Assembly: GCF_022201045.2 (NCBI RefSeq)
Contig: NC_068562.1
Span: 14,941,001 to 15,005,000, forward strand
Reading direction: 5' to 3'
Source of the DNA: Citrus sinensis
Lineage: Eukaryota > Streptophyta > Magnoliopsida > Sapindales > Rutaceae
DNA length: 64,000 bases
Below, piece by piece: positions 51,813 to 62,858 of this stretch (positions are counted from its first letter, which is position 1; the number at the start of each line of letters is the position of its first letter). The notes beneath the pieces were generated by a model. It worked only from the letters and a program-made list of their open reading frames with translations. It did not search any database and had not been told where the DNA came from. The translations under genes and the position numbers were made by a program.

Positions 51813-52607
51813 TATTGATGCGAGATTCCGGTTCTCCTCGTTCTACGACCAGGATCCCTGCTCGATCAACTCTACCACGACCAGGAGGTCTCCTAGTAAT
51901 GCTTCTTCTCCGGATGTCCCTGCACACACAGACAAGTCAGAGTACGCCGGTTGTTCTCCCGGCGCAAACCCTCCGACGCTCAAGTCAGATACGAAGGTTC
52001 GGGGAACGCTTGCCACAGGTCTTATGGCTTTTTTGTGGTTTTCTCTTTTATCTTAAAAATGCTAACCCTTTTACCTTCGTTGGCTACCTTTTTATAGGCT
52101 TCCTCTGAATCTCAGTCTTCCGCTCTTTTCGAGACGGTATGGGACTCCAACTGCTGCGTTATGGGCAAAACATGGGATCTAGCGTGTTATGCCACGGTTC
52201 AGGGGAAAGCGTGGCTGCCACGGCTCTGTGAGACCTTGCGTGTTACGCCACGGTTCTGGGGAAAGTGTGGCTGTCATGGCTCCGTGAGATCTTGCGTGTT
52301 ACGTCGCGGTTCTGGGGAAAGCGTGGCTGTTGTGCCTAGGTTCTCGTGCTGGAGAGCGCGTCTTGCCAACTGCCGTCGACCGGGTCTCCTCGCCTCTCGG
52401 TCTCTAGCCGGAATGGCCTCATGCCTTTTATAGGAATTGGCCTCGCGGACGACAACATCGTGGACGAGCAGGATGTTTCTGTTCCTGTTCTTCCACGCGC
52501 CAGGCTTTAACGGAAAACACCGGTGCGCAGAACTCCGCCATCAGATGTCTGCTCGTCATTCCTGGTCCCTTCGACGCATTTGTCCCAAACAGTATCCCTC
52601 CCAAACA
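51813..52607 (-). repeat. Right LTR (5' LTR in element direction), 795 bp
   Basis: Near-identical to 47653-48447 (see the left LTR). It is followed by CATGT at 52608-52612. Confidence 0.95.
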
Positions 52608-52612
52608 CATGT

Positions 52613-53229
52613 AACAATGTGTCCCTTGTAAGAGACACACATTTTTATCATATTAGATGGCCAGCATAATATATCAACATTGTGATATATTATATAAGTC
52701 ATGATTTTTGCATTTACCATTTGATCACACATATATTAACATTTCTCTCTTTATCAAATGATGTAGTTTATACTTCTTTAGATGATTATAGTTTTCATGT
52801 GCGTATTCTCGTTAACCATCATATATCATGATACCAAGAATAAACCATAAAAATAAAGGTAATGGCATTAATATCCTGAATTAGGAATAACCTGTTTGTA
52901 CCTAATTTTATTGGTTGACTTTACACCGAACACCTAGTGTTACATAGATTCGTCTTTGATGCCTCTAAATAAACTTTACATACAAGATGATCTATTACAA
53001 CCCTTGTTTCCTTGCTTAGTGTTCTCTATCTTTCAGCTAACCAGTATATGAATTAGATAGAGTTGTATCGATAGTTTTCCGAAGCATCCCTGAGAAATTT
53101 TCAATGATACCCTTAGATTGCGTGCTATGAATACGCATCTAAATGATTCTTAAACCTACACTAGTCACACATTATCTGAACTTTCCTATCTCTTGGTCAT
53201 AGGATCAGTACCATTTGCCAGAGAGAACA
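52613..53229 (-). repeat. Outer copia LTR/3' region, right side of the nested insertion
   Basis: Non-coding sequence between the younger element and the copia RNase H remnant. By position it is the 3' untranslated region and part of the 3' LTR of that copia element. The inner LTR border was not located. Confidence 0.4.
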
Positions 53230-53960
53230 TAGTCGACATTTATTTCTCCCCTCTCACTATATCCTGTATATAGTGATAATCTATATCGATGTGTTTGCCT
53301 TTTGAACTATTTGCTCCACTTTTAACTAAAAAGATGGCAGACTTGTTGTTGCAAAACAAATTAATAGGTTCTTCATATAAATCTGGTTGTAGATTATCAA
53401 TGAACCTTTTAGCCCATACAACAGTGCTAACTGCGATGCTGTAAGATATGTATTCTGCTTCCATTTTTGACTTTGTAATGCAAGCTTGTTTTTTATTTAG
53501 CTAAGAAACATATGTTCCACCAAACAAAAATATATTACCATTTGTTGACTTTTTATCATCTATATCACTTATAAAATTTACATCACAATAGCCAAAAGGT
53601 TTCTAGATCATTTAAGCAAAACATAATTTCATATCTTTAGTCCCTTTTAGGTACCTCATAATCCCTTTAACTGTTTGCCCATGTGCTTTTCCTAGATTTG
53701 ATTGATACCTACTAACAACTACAATTGCATGTGAAATATCTGGTCTAGTACTGGTCATTGTATATATAAAATTTCCAACAACCTATGCATAAGATACGTT
53801 TTCCATTTCTTTTATGTCAATTTTATTTGTTGGACACAATTTGTGATGGAGAATTGTTGCCTTACACACATGTGTACTAACTGGTTTACAGTTTGTCATA
53901 TTAAATTGCTTAAGTACTTTATCTCGATAATTTTCTTGATCTAGATGTTTTAACTAGATT
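53230..53960 (-). pseudogene. Ty1/copia reverse transcriptase-RNase H remnant
   Basis: Minus-strand pieces from right to left: SNLGKAHGQTVKGIMRYLKG (about 53700-53640), [20 protein letters not shown] (about 53600-53540), KQACITKSKMEAEYISYSIA (about 53490-53430), and FCNNKSAIFLVKSGANSS and KHIDIDYHYIQDIV down to 53240. This is the copia RNase H order. Stops between the pieces show decay. Confidence 0.85.
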
Positions 53961-54196
53961 TTGGGATAAAGGAAAAAGAAACTAAAAACCTTGTAAAGCA
54001 CCATAAAATTTGTATTAAGGTGACATGGTGCCTCGCTTAACCGAGGTGTGTTACTTGATATGGATGTGGATGAAACTTGAAAGAAAAGGAAGAAGTGAGA
54101 GTGGTGTGAGAGACTTAGATTTGGAGAGAGTTAGTTTGATGGGCTATGTTTAACCTATAAAATGGAGAAAAAAGATTAAAGGTGGAGCCGGGGTGG

Positions 54197-54945
54197 CCAA
54201 TTGAAACAATAAAAAAAATGAATAAAGAAATGGGTTAATGACAAAATGAAATCCAAACCTTATCTCTAGCTAGGCTTCCTCATCCACTCCTCTCTCCTCA
54301 CGCAAATCACCATCATCGTTCACAACAAAAGCACTCCTTATGGCAACGCACCATCATTGTTCACGGCAAAGCACTCCTCACGGCAAAGCATGCTTCCTCA
54401 TCCACTCGTCTCTCCTCACGAAAAATCACCATCATTGTTCACGGCAAAGCCCTCATTCTCGTTCGCGGCAAATCACTCCTTACGGCAACGCACCATCATC
54501 GTTCATGGCAAAACACTCCTTCCGTCTCTCCTCCTCACGACAAAGCAACACTGGTTTTGTCTCCCTCCTCTGTCACAGGCTCACGACAAAGCAGCACTCT
54601 TTCTGTTTCTCGTCTGTCACGGCAAAGCAGCACCGTTTCTGTGTTCTCCTCCCGGAAAGCAGCACTGTTTCCCTCTCTCTCTTGGCTTTCTCGGCAAACA
54701 AGTAAGCAAAATCGTGCCTTTTTTTCAACTTTTTCTTTTTCTTTTACTTTTCTTGCATTTTCTCGGCAAACAATAAATAAATGGAATTTAAGCAATGCAA
54801 GATATGATAAGCTTCTGTGATTTTGTGTAATAAGCTTCTGGGATTTATTTTTATTTTTTTACATTTCTTTTGCAGGTTCGAAACTAATTGAAAAACAAAT
54901 TGATGTTTGAATTTATGTTTTGACATTTCTATGAAATATCTAGTT
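54197..54945 (+). repeat. Left terminal inverted repeat of the MULE
   Basis: Pairs with 59365-60065 in reverse complement with small indels. It contains runs of 'cgttc.cggcaaagcactcct' units that yield Ser/His/Gln-rich false frames. It ends near a splice-acceptor-like TTTTGCAG, so it probably carries the leader of the transposase gene. Confidence 0.85.
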
Positions 54946-55269
54946 TTTGTGCAGAATTTAAAAAGTTGGTTTAATTTGTGTGAAATTTGTTAAATTTTGG
55001 TTTATTGTGATGTAGAATTGCTGGGAATTTGGGAAAGTTGGTTTCAATTCTAGCTTCTTGTAATTTTGAATTTAGATGTGTGCTTCTGAAGTTGTTGAAG
55101 TTTATGTTGCGACCTTAAAAGAATAATATGAATTAATTTATTTAAATTTTGTGAGGGTGGTTATTGATAAATGATAATGAATTTTGTTTTATTTGAATTC
55201 TATTTGGTTTAGAATTTTTTTAAATTTAAATTTTTAGAAACTGAATACAAATGTTAATTATTTTGTAGA

Positions 55270-57400
55270 AATAGAAAATTTTAAAAATGAGCGTGCAATT
55301 GAAGATGTGGAACCGGAAAAATATAAGCCAACTAGTCATGAAGAAATGTTTGAGTTTTACAAAGCGTATGGTAAACAAGAAGGGTTTCCTGTGAAGAAGC
55401 TAACTAGTAAGAAAGGGAGCGACGAGACTGTAAAATATGCGCAACATTTGCATGTGGCCGTAGCGGTGAATCAGATAATAGATCTACTAATATGCTGAAG
55501 TTGAAACCTATTGTGAAAACTGGTTGTGAAGCTAGAATCGGAGGTTGTGTAAATGAAGAGGGAAAATGAATTTTTCAAAATTTAAACCTTCAGCATAATC
55601 ATGGATTGAGTCCAGAAAAAGCAAGATATTTTCCTTGTAATTATAGAATTAGTGCAAGTGTAAAAAAGCATATTGAAATGAATGATTCTGCGGGAATTAA
55701 CGTTGCCCAAAATTTTAATTCTATTATTGTCGAAGTTGGTGGGCATGAAAATGTGTCATTTTTAGAAAAAAAATTGTAGAAATCTTGTTGATAAAGTAAG
55801 ACGATTACAGCTTGGAGAAGAAAATGCTATGGCAATTTTAAAGTACTTCGAGAAAAAACAAGCAGAATGCAATGGGTTTTTTTTAGCATTAACTTGGATG
55901 AACAGGATCGATTAAAGAATGTATTTTGGGCAGATCAAAGGAATATGGTAGCTTACAAATATTTTGGAGAGATTGTCACATTTGACACCACGTATCTTAT
56001 GAACAACTATGACATGCCGTTTGCCCCTTTTGTCGGAGTTAATCATCATGGGCAATCTATTTTATTATGACACAGATTGATTTTTCACAAGGATACAGAG
56101 ACATTTACGTGGCTATTTGAGGCATGACTATCATACATGTCTGATTCTCCTCCCATTGGTATTATTACATACCAAGATAAAGCAATGTAAAAGGTAATTG
56201 AGAATGTTTTTCCTATGACTAGGCATTGATGGTATTTGTGGCATATAATGAAGAAGGTGCCTGAGAAGTTAGGGGCTTTTAAAGAACGTGAATGTATTAT
56301 TTTTTCGTCACTTTCTACTGTTTATGATCCGTTGAGCCCTATTGCATTTGAGGAACCTTGGCATGACATGATTACAACATATGATTTATGGGATAATGAT
56401 TAGCTAAATGGTTTATATGATGAGAGGCATCGTTGGGTTTGTTAACTCAAAAACAAATTTAAAAGCAGTTTGTAAAGCAATATGAAAATGCATTGCGAAG
56501 GAAAGCTAAATTGGAATGGCAAGCAAATGCCAAGTGTTTCAGTAAAAATACTCCATGTGTAATAAGATATGAGATGGAGAAGCAAGTTGAGAAGATGTAC
56601 ATCATTTCTAAGTTCAAAGAATTCCAGTAAGAATTAATTGCACTGATGTATTGTGATACATTGGATTCTGTTGGGTCAATATATGAAATCGGTGAATCAT
56701 ATGCACAAGGAAAGAAAAAAAGTTTTGACGTTGTTTTTGAAGAAACTAAATGTGAAGTTAGTTGTATCTACTCAAAGTTTCAGTTTAAGGGGATTCTTTG
56801 TAGACATGCCCTTGCAGTGCTGATATGTCACCGTGTTGAATTACTTCCAGAGATGTACATTTTATCAAGGTGGATGAAAGATATGAAGAGATGTTATAGT
56901 AAGGTGAAAATTAGTTATGGTGTGCATAATTTATCCATTTAGCATAAGATATATGACAAAATGTGTACTGATTTCACTGAGGTTGCAAACATAACTGCTG
57001 ATGATGAGAGTAGTTACAAATTTGTGTTGGATTGAATTAATAAAACAATGAAGGATCTGCCCAAGCAAATTCGGTGTGCAAGTGTGGAAACAACTGCTAT
57101 TGGTGAAGTATGTTGTAGCAGCAACAATATTGAACATGTAATTAATGATTCGGTAGCGGCATGTTATAAAGGTTGTCCTCTTTATTTGAGGAAACAATTT
57201 TCACTTCGAAAAAAAATCTGCCCAAAAGAACAAGGCTGTCAAAAAAAAAAAAGTTTGTTTAAATGCATATATATGTTTTCTAATTTTATTTTATCTTCAT
57301 TTTATCCTAATTTTATTGTATATTATAATTTTACAGGATTTACAAGAAAATGTTTCAACATCTTTTGAAATGCCTAATGAAATCTCCACATAACAGAGCA
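55270..57400 (+). pseudogene. Broken MULE transposase of the FAR1/FHY3-related group
   Basis: The domain order is intact but the frames are broken. The N-terminal FAR1-type DNA-binding region is at 55300-55650 (SHEEMFEFYKAYGKQEGF, LKPIVKTGCEARIGG, LQHNHGLSPEKARYF). The linker RRLQLGEENAMAILKYFEKK follows near 55800. The MULE transposase core is at 55880-56240, with the first catalytic Asp in VTFDTTYLMNNYDMPFAPFV and a second in ITYQDKAM. A SWIM zinc finger lies near 56750-56810 (CEVSCIYSKFQFKGILCRHA). At least six stops or shifts are seen (for example after EEGK near 55569 and after HHGQSILL near 56070). By family it bound and cut the element ends; it cannot now be made whole. The SWIM finger keeps its Cys and His residues. 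Confidence 0.85.
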
Positions 57401-58267
57401 ACATGGCCATTGTATATTTTTGCGAGTTTTTATTATTAATGTTAGTTCAACTATTTTGAACATATGTAACGAAGTATGTTGTTGAGTATATGTAGACGTT
57501 TCAGGAAGGAAATACTATTAATGCAAATCTCAATCAGTACGAGAGTTTAGGCTATTCTAATGTAAGAATCAAATTCATGAATAATTTTTAATTTTAAAAT
57601 TTCAATATGAATTTTACATAATTTTTTTTTGTTTAGGTACCTATATACTCAGTTTAAGTTGGTGGAAATAATATTTACCAGTAATTTCCTTATAGCTGGC
57701 ACACAGTAAATATACTTATATTTTTAAATTTTTTAATGCATACTTATATTTTACGTTGTCAAATTTTTAAATTGTATAGTGATATTTTAATTTTTTGTGT
57801 ATTATAGCAACCAGTCTCATCGTATGCTTTGCAGTCGCATTATTCTTCTCTTTTGATGACGTATAAAGGATCTAGAAGTGGGAATTTTCAATAATTGTTA
57901 CATCAACAATGTAATGAAGATAACAATCGCCGCAATTGATGTTTGACTTGTATTTGTTTCGATTATTTTCACTATCATTTCAGTTAGATTTGGCTTGTCT
58001 CAATTATTTTCACTATCATTTCGGTTAGATTTGGCTTGAGACGACAAATTGCAGTAATGAATTAATGATATGAGAATATTATGTTTTTGTTGACATCATT
58101 CATTGCACTATTGTTTAATCTTTTGATAATTTTTGTTGGTTAAGTGATTATTTCAGCATTATTAAACTTATTGTTATTAGTTTTATTAAGGCATTTGAAT
58201 CTAATTTCAAACTTAATAAAGCTTATATTTCAAAGGAAAATGCTATTATATTTGTCTACAAGTTTTT

Positions 58268-58681
58268 TTAGTACATACTACAAATTAAAATAACTTTAAA
58301 AAAATTCTTGAATATAAAACATATTAAAATAATCACAAGTATTCTAATGAAATCATAACATGGTGTTTGTCTTCTTCGAAGTTCATCATCAAACAATCGT
58401 CTCTGCGTTTCACATTCTTGTATATGCTCAAGTTCTTTATGAAATAATTGAAACTTAACAGACAAGCATTCAATCTCCAATGCCAACTTCCTAACTTCCT
58501 CCACTAACAAATCAATTTTCTCTTCACTGGATTTACGGTCTTCTACCCATTGAAAGTTCTTACATCCTCTACATTTCTAAAATTTGTGATTTGGATTCTT
58601 TGTAGTACGTGATATTAACAACTCCATTTGCTCACCGCATTCGTTACATATTTCATATTTGCAACGAATTTCGAGTTTCAT
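58268..58681 (-). pseudogene. Second MULE gene: GRF-type zinc finger plus coiled coil
   Basis: A minus-strand frame from the ATG at 58681 keeps the pattern C-N-E-C-G...TTKNPNHKF...KCRGC..FQWVED, which fits the GRF zinc finger (C-x2-CG, NP.(R/H).F, C..C..F.W.D). A single TAG (about 58579) stands where the family usually has an aromatic residue after F. After it comes an open helix-forming segment (LLVEEVRKLALEIECLSVKF, LFHKELEHIQECETQRRLFD), probably a coiled coil. It is about 138 codons with one stop, convergent with the transposase. The role is unknown; mobile-element accessory protein is an inference from position. Confidence 0.65.
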
Positions 58682-59364
58682 TTGTAGTAGATGACATCGT
58701 CATTAATAAACTACTTAAATTGCCAAAATATAAAAAAAAAAAAACAAAGCATTAAAACACAAAACACTCATAAGACAAAGTATAAAAAGCCTTTCCCCTT
58801 TAAAATTCCAAGGATAATCACAAGCAAAAATTACGGTGGGATAACAGGTCACCATTAATGAATGAGGAAAATTTAGTACAAAACTAATACTAATAAAGTT
58901 TAATTACTGCAATTTATTACGACACCAACATTATAAGAGTAGCAAACATTAAATAGAACACAGAAATAGGCTACTGATTAATGTAAGACAATACCAATAT
59001 TGTGCTATATTAAGGGAGAAAAGGGTAGCATACACACGTAAATAATTATATGTAATAAAAACTCAATGCTGATACATATTAAGATTACCAATCAGTAATA
59101 AAGTGGATAAATTTTCTTCGTTGTAGAATTAACACACATAAGCTTGATGATTAACAATATAATTGCGTTACTAAGGTTAGGAGAAGAAAATTCACTTAAA
59201 AATTTGAGCTAATCTTCTTATTTTCTTTCACTAGGCATGCAATCTAAACCAAAATTCACAGCAATTCTACCCAATTTTTCCAATTCTGCAAAAAAACCAC
59301 CCAGCTAGACAAAAAAAAAAAAAAACCCAAATCCAATACACCCACCAAAAACAAAATTTTTCAC

Positions 59365-60065
59365 AGAAATGTCAAAACAAAAATTCAAACATCAATCAAT
59401 TATTTTTCAATTAGTTTCGAACCTGCAGAAGAAATGTCAAAAGAAAAAATTAAATTCCAAAAGCTTATTACACAAAATCATACCAGCTTATCATATCTTG
59501 CATTGCTTAAATTCTAGAAGCTTAAATTCCATTTATTTATTGTTTGCCGAGAAAATGCAAGAAAAGTAAAAGAAAAAGAAAAAGTTGAAAAAAAGGCACG
59601 ATTTTCCTTACTTAATGTTTGCCAAGAGAGAGTTGGAAACAGTGCTGCTTGTCGTGAGGAGGACACAGAAACAGAGCTACTTTGCTGTGACAGACGAGAA
59701 ACGGAAAGAGTGATGCTTTGTCGTGAGCCCGTGACAGAGGAGGGAGACAAAAACAGTGCTGCTTTGCTGTGAGGAGGAGTGCTTTGTTGTGAACGATGAT
59801 GGTGCGTCGCCGTGAGGAGTGCTTTGTTGCGAACGAGGATAAGGGCTTTGCTGTGAACGATGATGGTGATTTTTCGTGAGGAGAGACGAGTGGATGAGGA
59901 AGCGTGCTTTGTCGTGAGGAGTGCTTTGCCGTGAACGATAATAGTGATTTGCGTGAGGAGAGAGGAGTGGATGAGGAAGCCTGGCTAGAGATAAGGTTTG
60001 GATTTCATTCTATCGTTAACCCATTTCTTTATTCATTTTTTAAATTTTTTTATTGTTTCAATTGG
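59365..60065 (-). repeat. Right terminal inverted repeat of the MULE
   Basis: Inverted partner of 54197-54945, with the same landmarks in reverse order. It would hold the promoter and leader of the GRF gene. Confidence 0.85.
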
Positions 60066-60233
60066 TGAGAGAAATAAGAATCGTAACGACAGCAACTGCT
60101 GCCGTTTCTCTCATGATTCTCTTATTTCTCTCGCTCCCTAACATTTTCCTTTTATCATCATCCCTTTTGCACCCCAATGCCCACTTGTTTCATTTGCCTT
60201 TTACGTGTAAAAAAAAAAAAATTTTAAAGAAAA

Positions 60234-60305
60234 CGCTAGAGGAAGGCTTTGAACCTGGGACCTTGTGGTTAACAGCTACAGGCTCTAACCAACTTACAAC
60301 CAAGC
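60234..60305 (-). pseudogene. tRNA-Asn(GTT)-like pseudogene
   Basis: On the minus strand, GTTGGTTAGAGCCTGTAGCT followed by GTTAACCACAAGGTC, then GGTTCAAAGCCTTCC and a TCTAGCG end, follows plant tRNA-Asn from the D-arm to the acceptor end. The anticodon loop with GTT is kept. The 5' acceptor strand (GCTTGGTT) no longer pairs with the 3' end, and the T-loop has changed. Hence a pseudo-tRNA, or the head of a SINE, since a T-rich run follows at 60210-60222. Confidence 0.6.
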
Positions 60306-61109
60306 AAATCTCACCAGCCTGTTTGGTCCCATGACTTTTTTATTCATTTTCTGATTATAAGTTACAATACTTACGAAAATCCTGCCAAGCAACTTTGTAA
60401 ATCATTTTAAATGGATCCCACTCAAAAAATAAATTATTTATATTATAAAATAAAATAATATATCTCATTTGTTTTATATTTTACTAATTTTTCAAATATC
60501 ACCGCCAAACTTTTTTTATTTTTTCAAAGCTACATATGAAATAAACGACAAGGGTTAACAAATTTACCGAAAACTAATAATATCTACTTTACGAAACAAA
60601 TACAAAGCATCACTTAAAACACAACACCAAACGCACCCTTTATCTCCATTCTCCTCACACATGCCAATCCTCAATTTCATTGGTTTGTCACTTTAGACTT
60701 ATGCCCAAACCATTGACGCAGTAAGGTTCAGTTGCATGTGGTTGACTTGTGATAATCAATATGTGCATCCATCTAAGTTATAGTAAATTTTCAATTTTTT
60801 TCTAGTCACCAAATCATTATTTTTCAATTTTAGGCTAGTATTTAATCACAGTTGTGTGTGTGCGTGTGTGTATAAAATACCTTTAGCAGGTAAAAGCGAA
60901 TGTCTAAGATAAGGATACTCCCGAATTAGATGATAGGCCAGCCACTCCTATAAATAGCGGTAGACACACTGCAACCACAATAGGCACGCTTGTCCATTTG
61001 TGTCGACAAGTCGATAACTTATCATCATGTTGTCCATGCATTTATACTCTTTGGCTGTGAGGTCAATATATCGTTCCTGGCCGCAACTACAATAATATAT
61101 AATTTCGAA
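60306..61109. other. Intergenic
   Basis: AT-rich sequence with a short (GT)n run near 60853. No gene recognised. Confidence 0.5.
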
Positions 61110-61832
61110 TAGGGATAGACATCGGTTCAGTATCAGTATCAGGCAGATCTAAAGATTTGGTACATAATTAAAGTATAAGCCGAACTAAAACCAAACCAGT
61201 CAGTTCATTTATGTGCGTGTGTGTCTGTATATAATTTTATGAAATGAAATTACTTATAATATCTTATTATATCATGCCATGTGGACAGGGGCGGATGCAA
61301 TATGTGACCAGTGGGCCCCCGTTGGCTAAAAAAATTCTAAGAATAAAAGAATGAATATTTAAGATTTTTAATTAACCCCCATTAAATCTATTAAAATTGA
61401 CCTTATAAATTTATAAACTCACAAAATTTAAACTTTATCTTTTAGAATTATAAAAGCCTACACTATAATTAAAAATAATGATAGGTCATCATTACAAATA
61501 TTTTTCTATTCTTCAAAATACGTCGAGAATAATTATAAATGTATAAACAAATATTTTATATATTTAAAGTTTTAGTTTTAAAATTTTACTATTTTGTAAT
61601 CTAGCGCCCAGTAAATTATTTTTCTAGATCCGCCACTGCATTATGTATATATACATATATATTTAATTCGGTATTGGTTCTAAAAATTTGAACCAAGAAC
61701 CGAATTGGAAATCGGTTTGATTCTCGGTTCATATTTATCAATTTTTCTAAAAATTTAGAACCGAATTAAAATTAGAAAAAAATGAATCGAACCAATTTTT
61801 TTGGGAACTGGTTCAATTCTGTCGCCCCCCTA
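61110..61832. mobile_element. Possible second GGTTC-type hAT element (weak ends)
   Basis: Begins TAGGGATAGACATCGGTTC and ends TCGCCCCCCTA, with 'ggttc'/'gaacc' clusters inside both ends like the element at 12185. The flanking 8-mers (ATTTCGAA and ACTTTTAT) agree poorly, so the copy is old or the borders are inexact. It is interrupted by the element at 61286-61638. Confidence 0.45.
61286..61638. mobile_element. MITE with CAGGGGCGGAT ends, nested in the previous element
   Basis: The left end CAGGGGCGGATGC and the right end, reverse complement CAGTGGCGGATCT, match at 10 of the first 11 bases. About 353 bp, AT-rich, no coding capacity. The end type resembles the MITE at 41393. The flanking 8-mers are not clearly duplicated. 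Confidence 0.6.
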
Positions 61833-61838
61833 ACTTTT

Positions 61839-62858
61839 ATACCTACTGGAAACAGAATTTTTATTATCACAATTTTTACTAAATGCATTCAACACATGAT
61901 TATTATTCTCAAGTGAGTTGATTTTCGTTTTAATAAAGTAAGGACGTTGCTAAAATATAAAGAGGAGGGGAAAAAAAAAGAACTCTATTGGGCAGACTTA
62001 ATTTTCATTTATAGAATTCAAATTTCAATCCAATTTCAAAATTCAATCCAACGGTGTATTCTCAAGTAAAAATGTTTGGCATCTGAATATCATTCATCTA
62101 CTATTTGATTGAATGGATCAAATAAATAAGAAATAAGTATCTTATAATTTATCTCCTTCTAAATTGGCTTATTAGCGTATAGTGTGCATAACAAACCAAA
62201 TTTTGAGATTGTTTGAGGAGAAAATGTTGAATTGCTCTCAAATCACCTTGTAAACGCTACTTCACTGATGGTCTTTAATTCTCTAACCCCTACTTCGAGA
62301 GTATTCAAGAAGCTCCTTTTAAAGATCACTAGGATTTCCAAGAAAAGAATAAATTTTGCAGTAATGTTGTTCTATTATATATTTAAAATAATGCCCCCCG
62401 AATGGTTATATATATTTTCAGAGTGAATTTTACTAATAAAACTTTATATCCAAGTTTTATATTCCTGTTTCAGCAAGGACCCTTCTATTGAAGTAACTCT
62501 TTAAAGGACCGGATTCATAACATTTTATCAAGATATTTTAGGACAAATCCTATAAACATTTCTTTGTAAACGTTGAAGTTATATGTAAGATATGATTCCT
62601 CTAAATTTATCAACTGTTTTTTTCTCTTTCGAATATACATAATATACCCAATAAGTTCAAAAGAAGGTCGTCTTAATTTTGTTTCAAAGTTTTCAGTCTT
62701 AACAGATAATGTGAGGAAACCAAAATGGTGCACATGTAAACATTGGCGCACTGATTTAAACTGATAATTGAATTTGAAATCAATCAAAAATCTCCCTGAA
62801 AAGGAACTGAACCATAATTAACAGTGGGGAAAGGAAACTACTGGTTCTCATTTCTTAA
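61839..62858. other. Intergenic, 3' flank of RPT1
   Basis: AT-rich sequence. It should contain the RPT1 3' untranslated region next to 62859. Nothing else recognised. Confidence 0.5.

Larger units (their letters stand above)
47653..52607 (-). mobile_element. Young pol-less Ty3/gypsy-type LTR element with an antisense ORF
   Basis: 4955 bp bounded by two 795-bp direct repeats and a perfect 5-bp duplication (CATGT). In retrotransposon direction (minus) the LTR runs TGTTTGGGAGGG...GCATCAACA. A primer-binding-site candidate TGGCGCCGTCTGTGGGG lies just inside the right LTR, and a purine-rich tract (CTGGGGGACCGG) just inside the left one. The interior has a Gag-like leader ORF (minus) and a spliced-looking ORF on the plus strand. 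There is no protease, reverse transcriptase, RNase H or integrase, so movement would need a helper. The base composition is clearly more GC-rich than the surroundings. The LTRs differ at only three positions that I can see. Confidence 0.92.
54197..60065 (+). mobile_element. Mutator-like element (MULE) with long inverted repeats and two convergent genes
   Basis: About 5.87 kb. The ends begin CCAATTGAAACAATAAAAAA on both strands. Imperfect inverted repeats run inward about 700-750 bp (54197 to about 54945, and 60065 back to about 59365). Shared landmarks include GAAATGGGTTAA, GCTTCCTCATCCACTCC, TTCTCGGCAAACAATAAATA and TGCAGGTTCGAAACTAATTG. Between them lie a FAR1/MULE transposase relic (+) and a GRF zinc-finger relic (-) pointing at each other. 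No matching 9-bp target duplication was found at these borders, so the exact ends may be off by some bases. Confidence 0.85.

Noticed and set aside
54340..54795. Several overlapping Ser/His/Gln-rich open frames
   Set aside because: They lie in the MULE inverted repeat, are products of its internal CGGCAAAGCA-type units and recur inverted at 59514-59750.
60053..60334. Plus-strand 93-aa open frame
   Set aside because: Crosses the MULE border and the tRNA-Asn relic in antisense; no protein similarity recognised.
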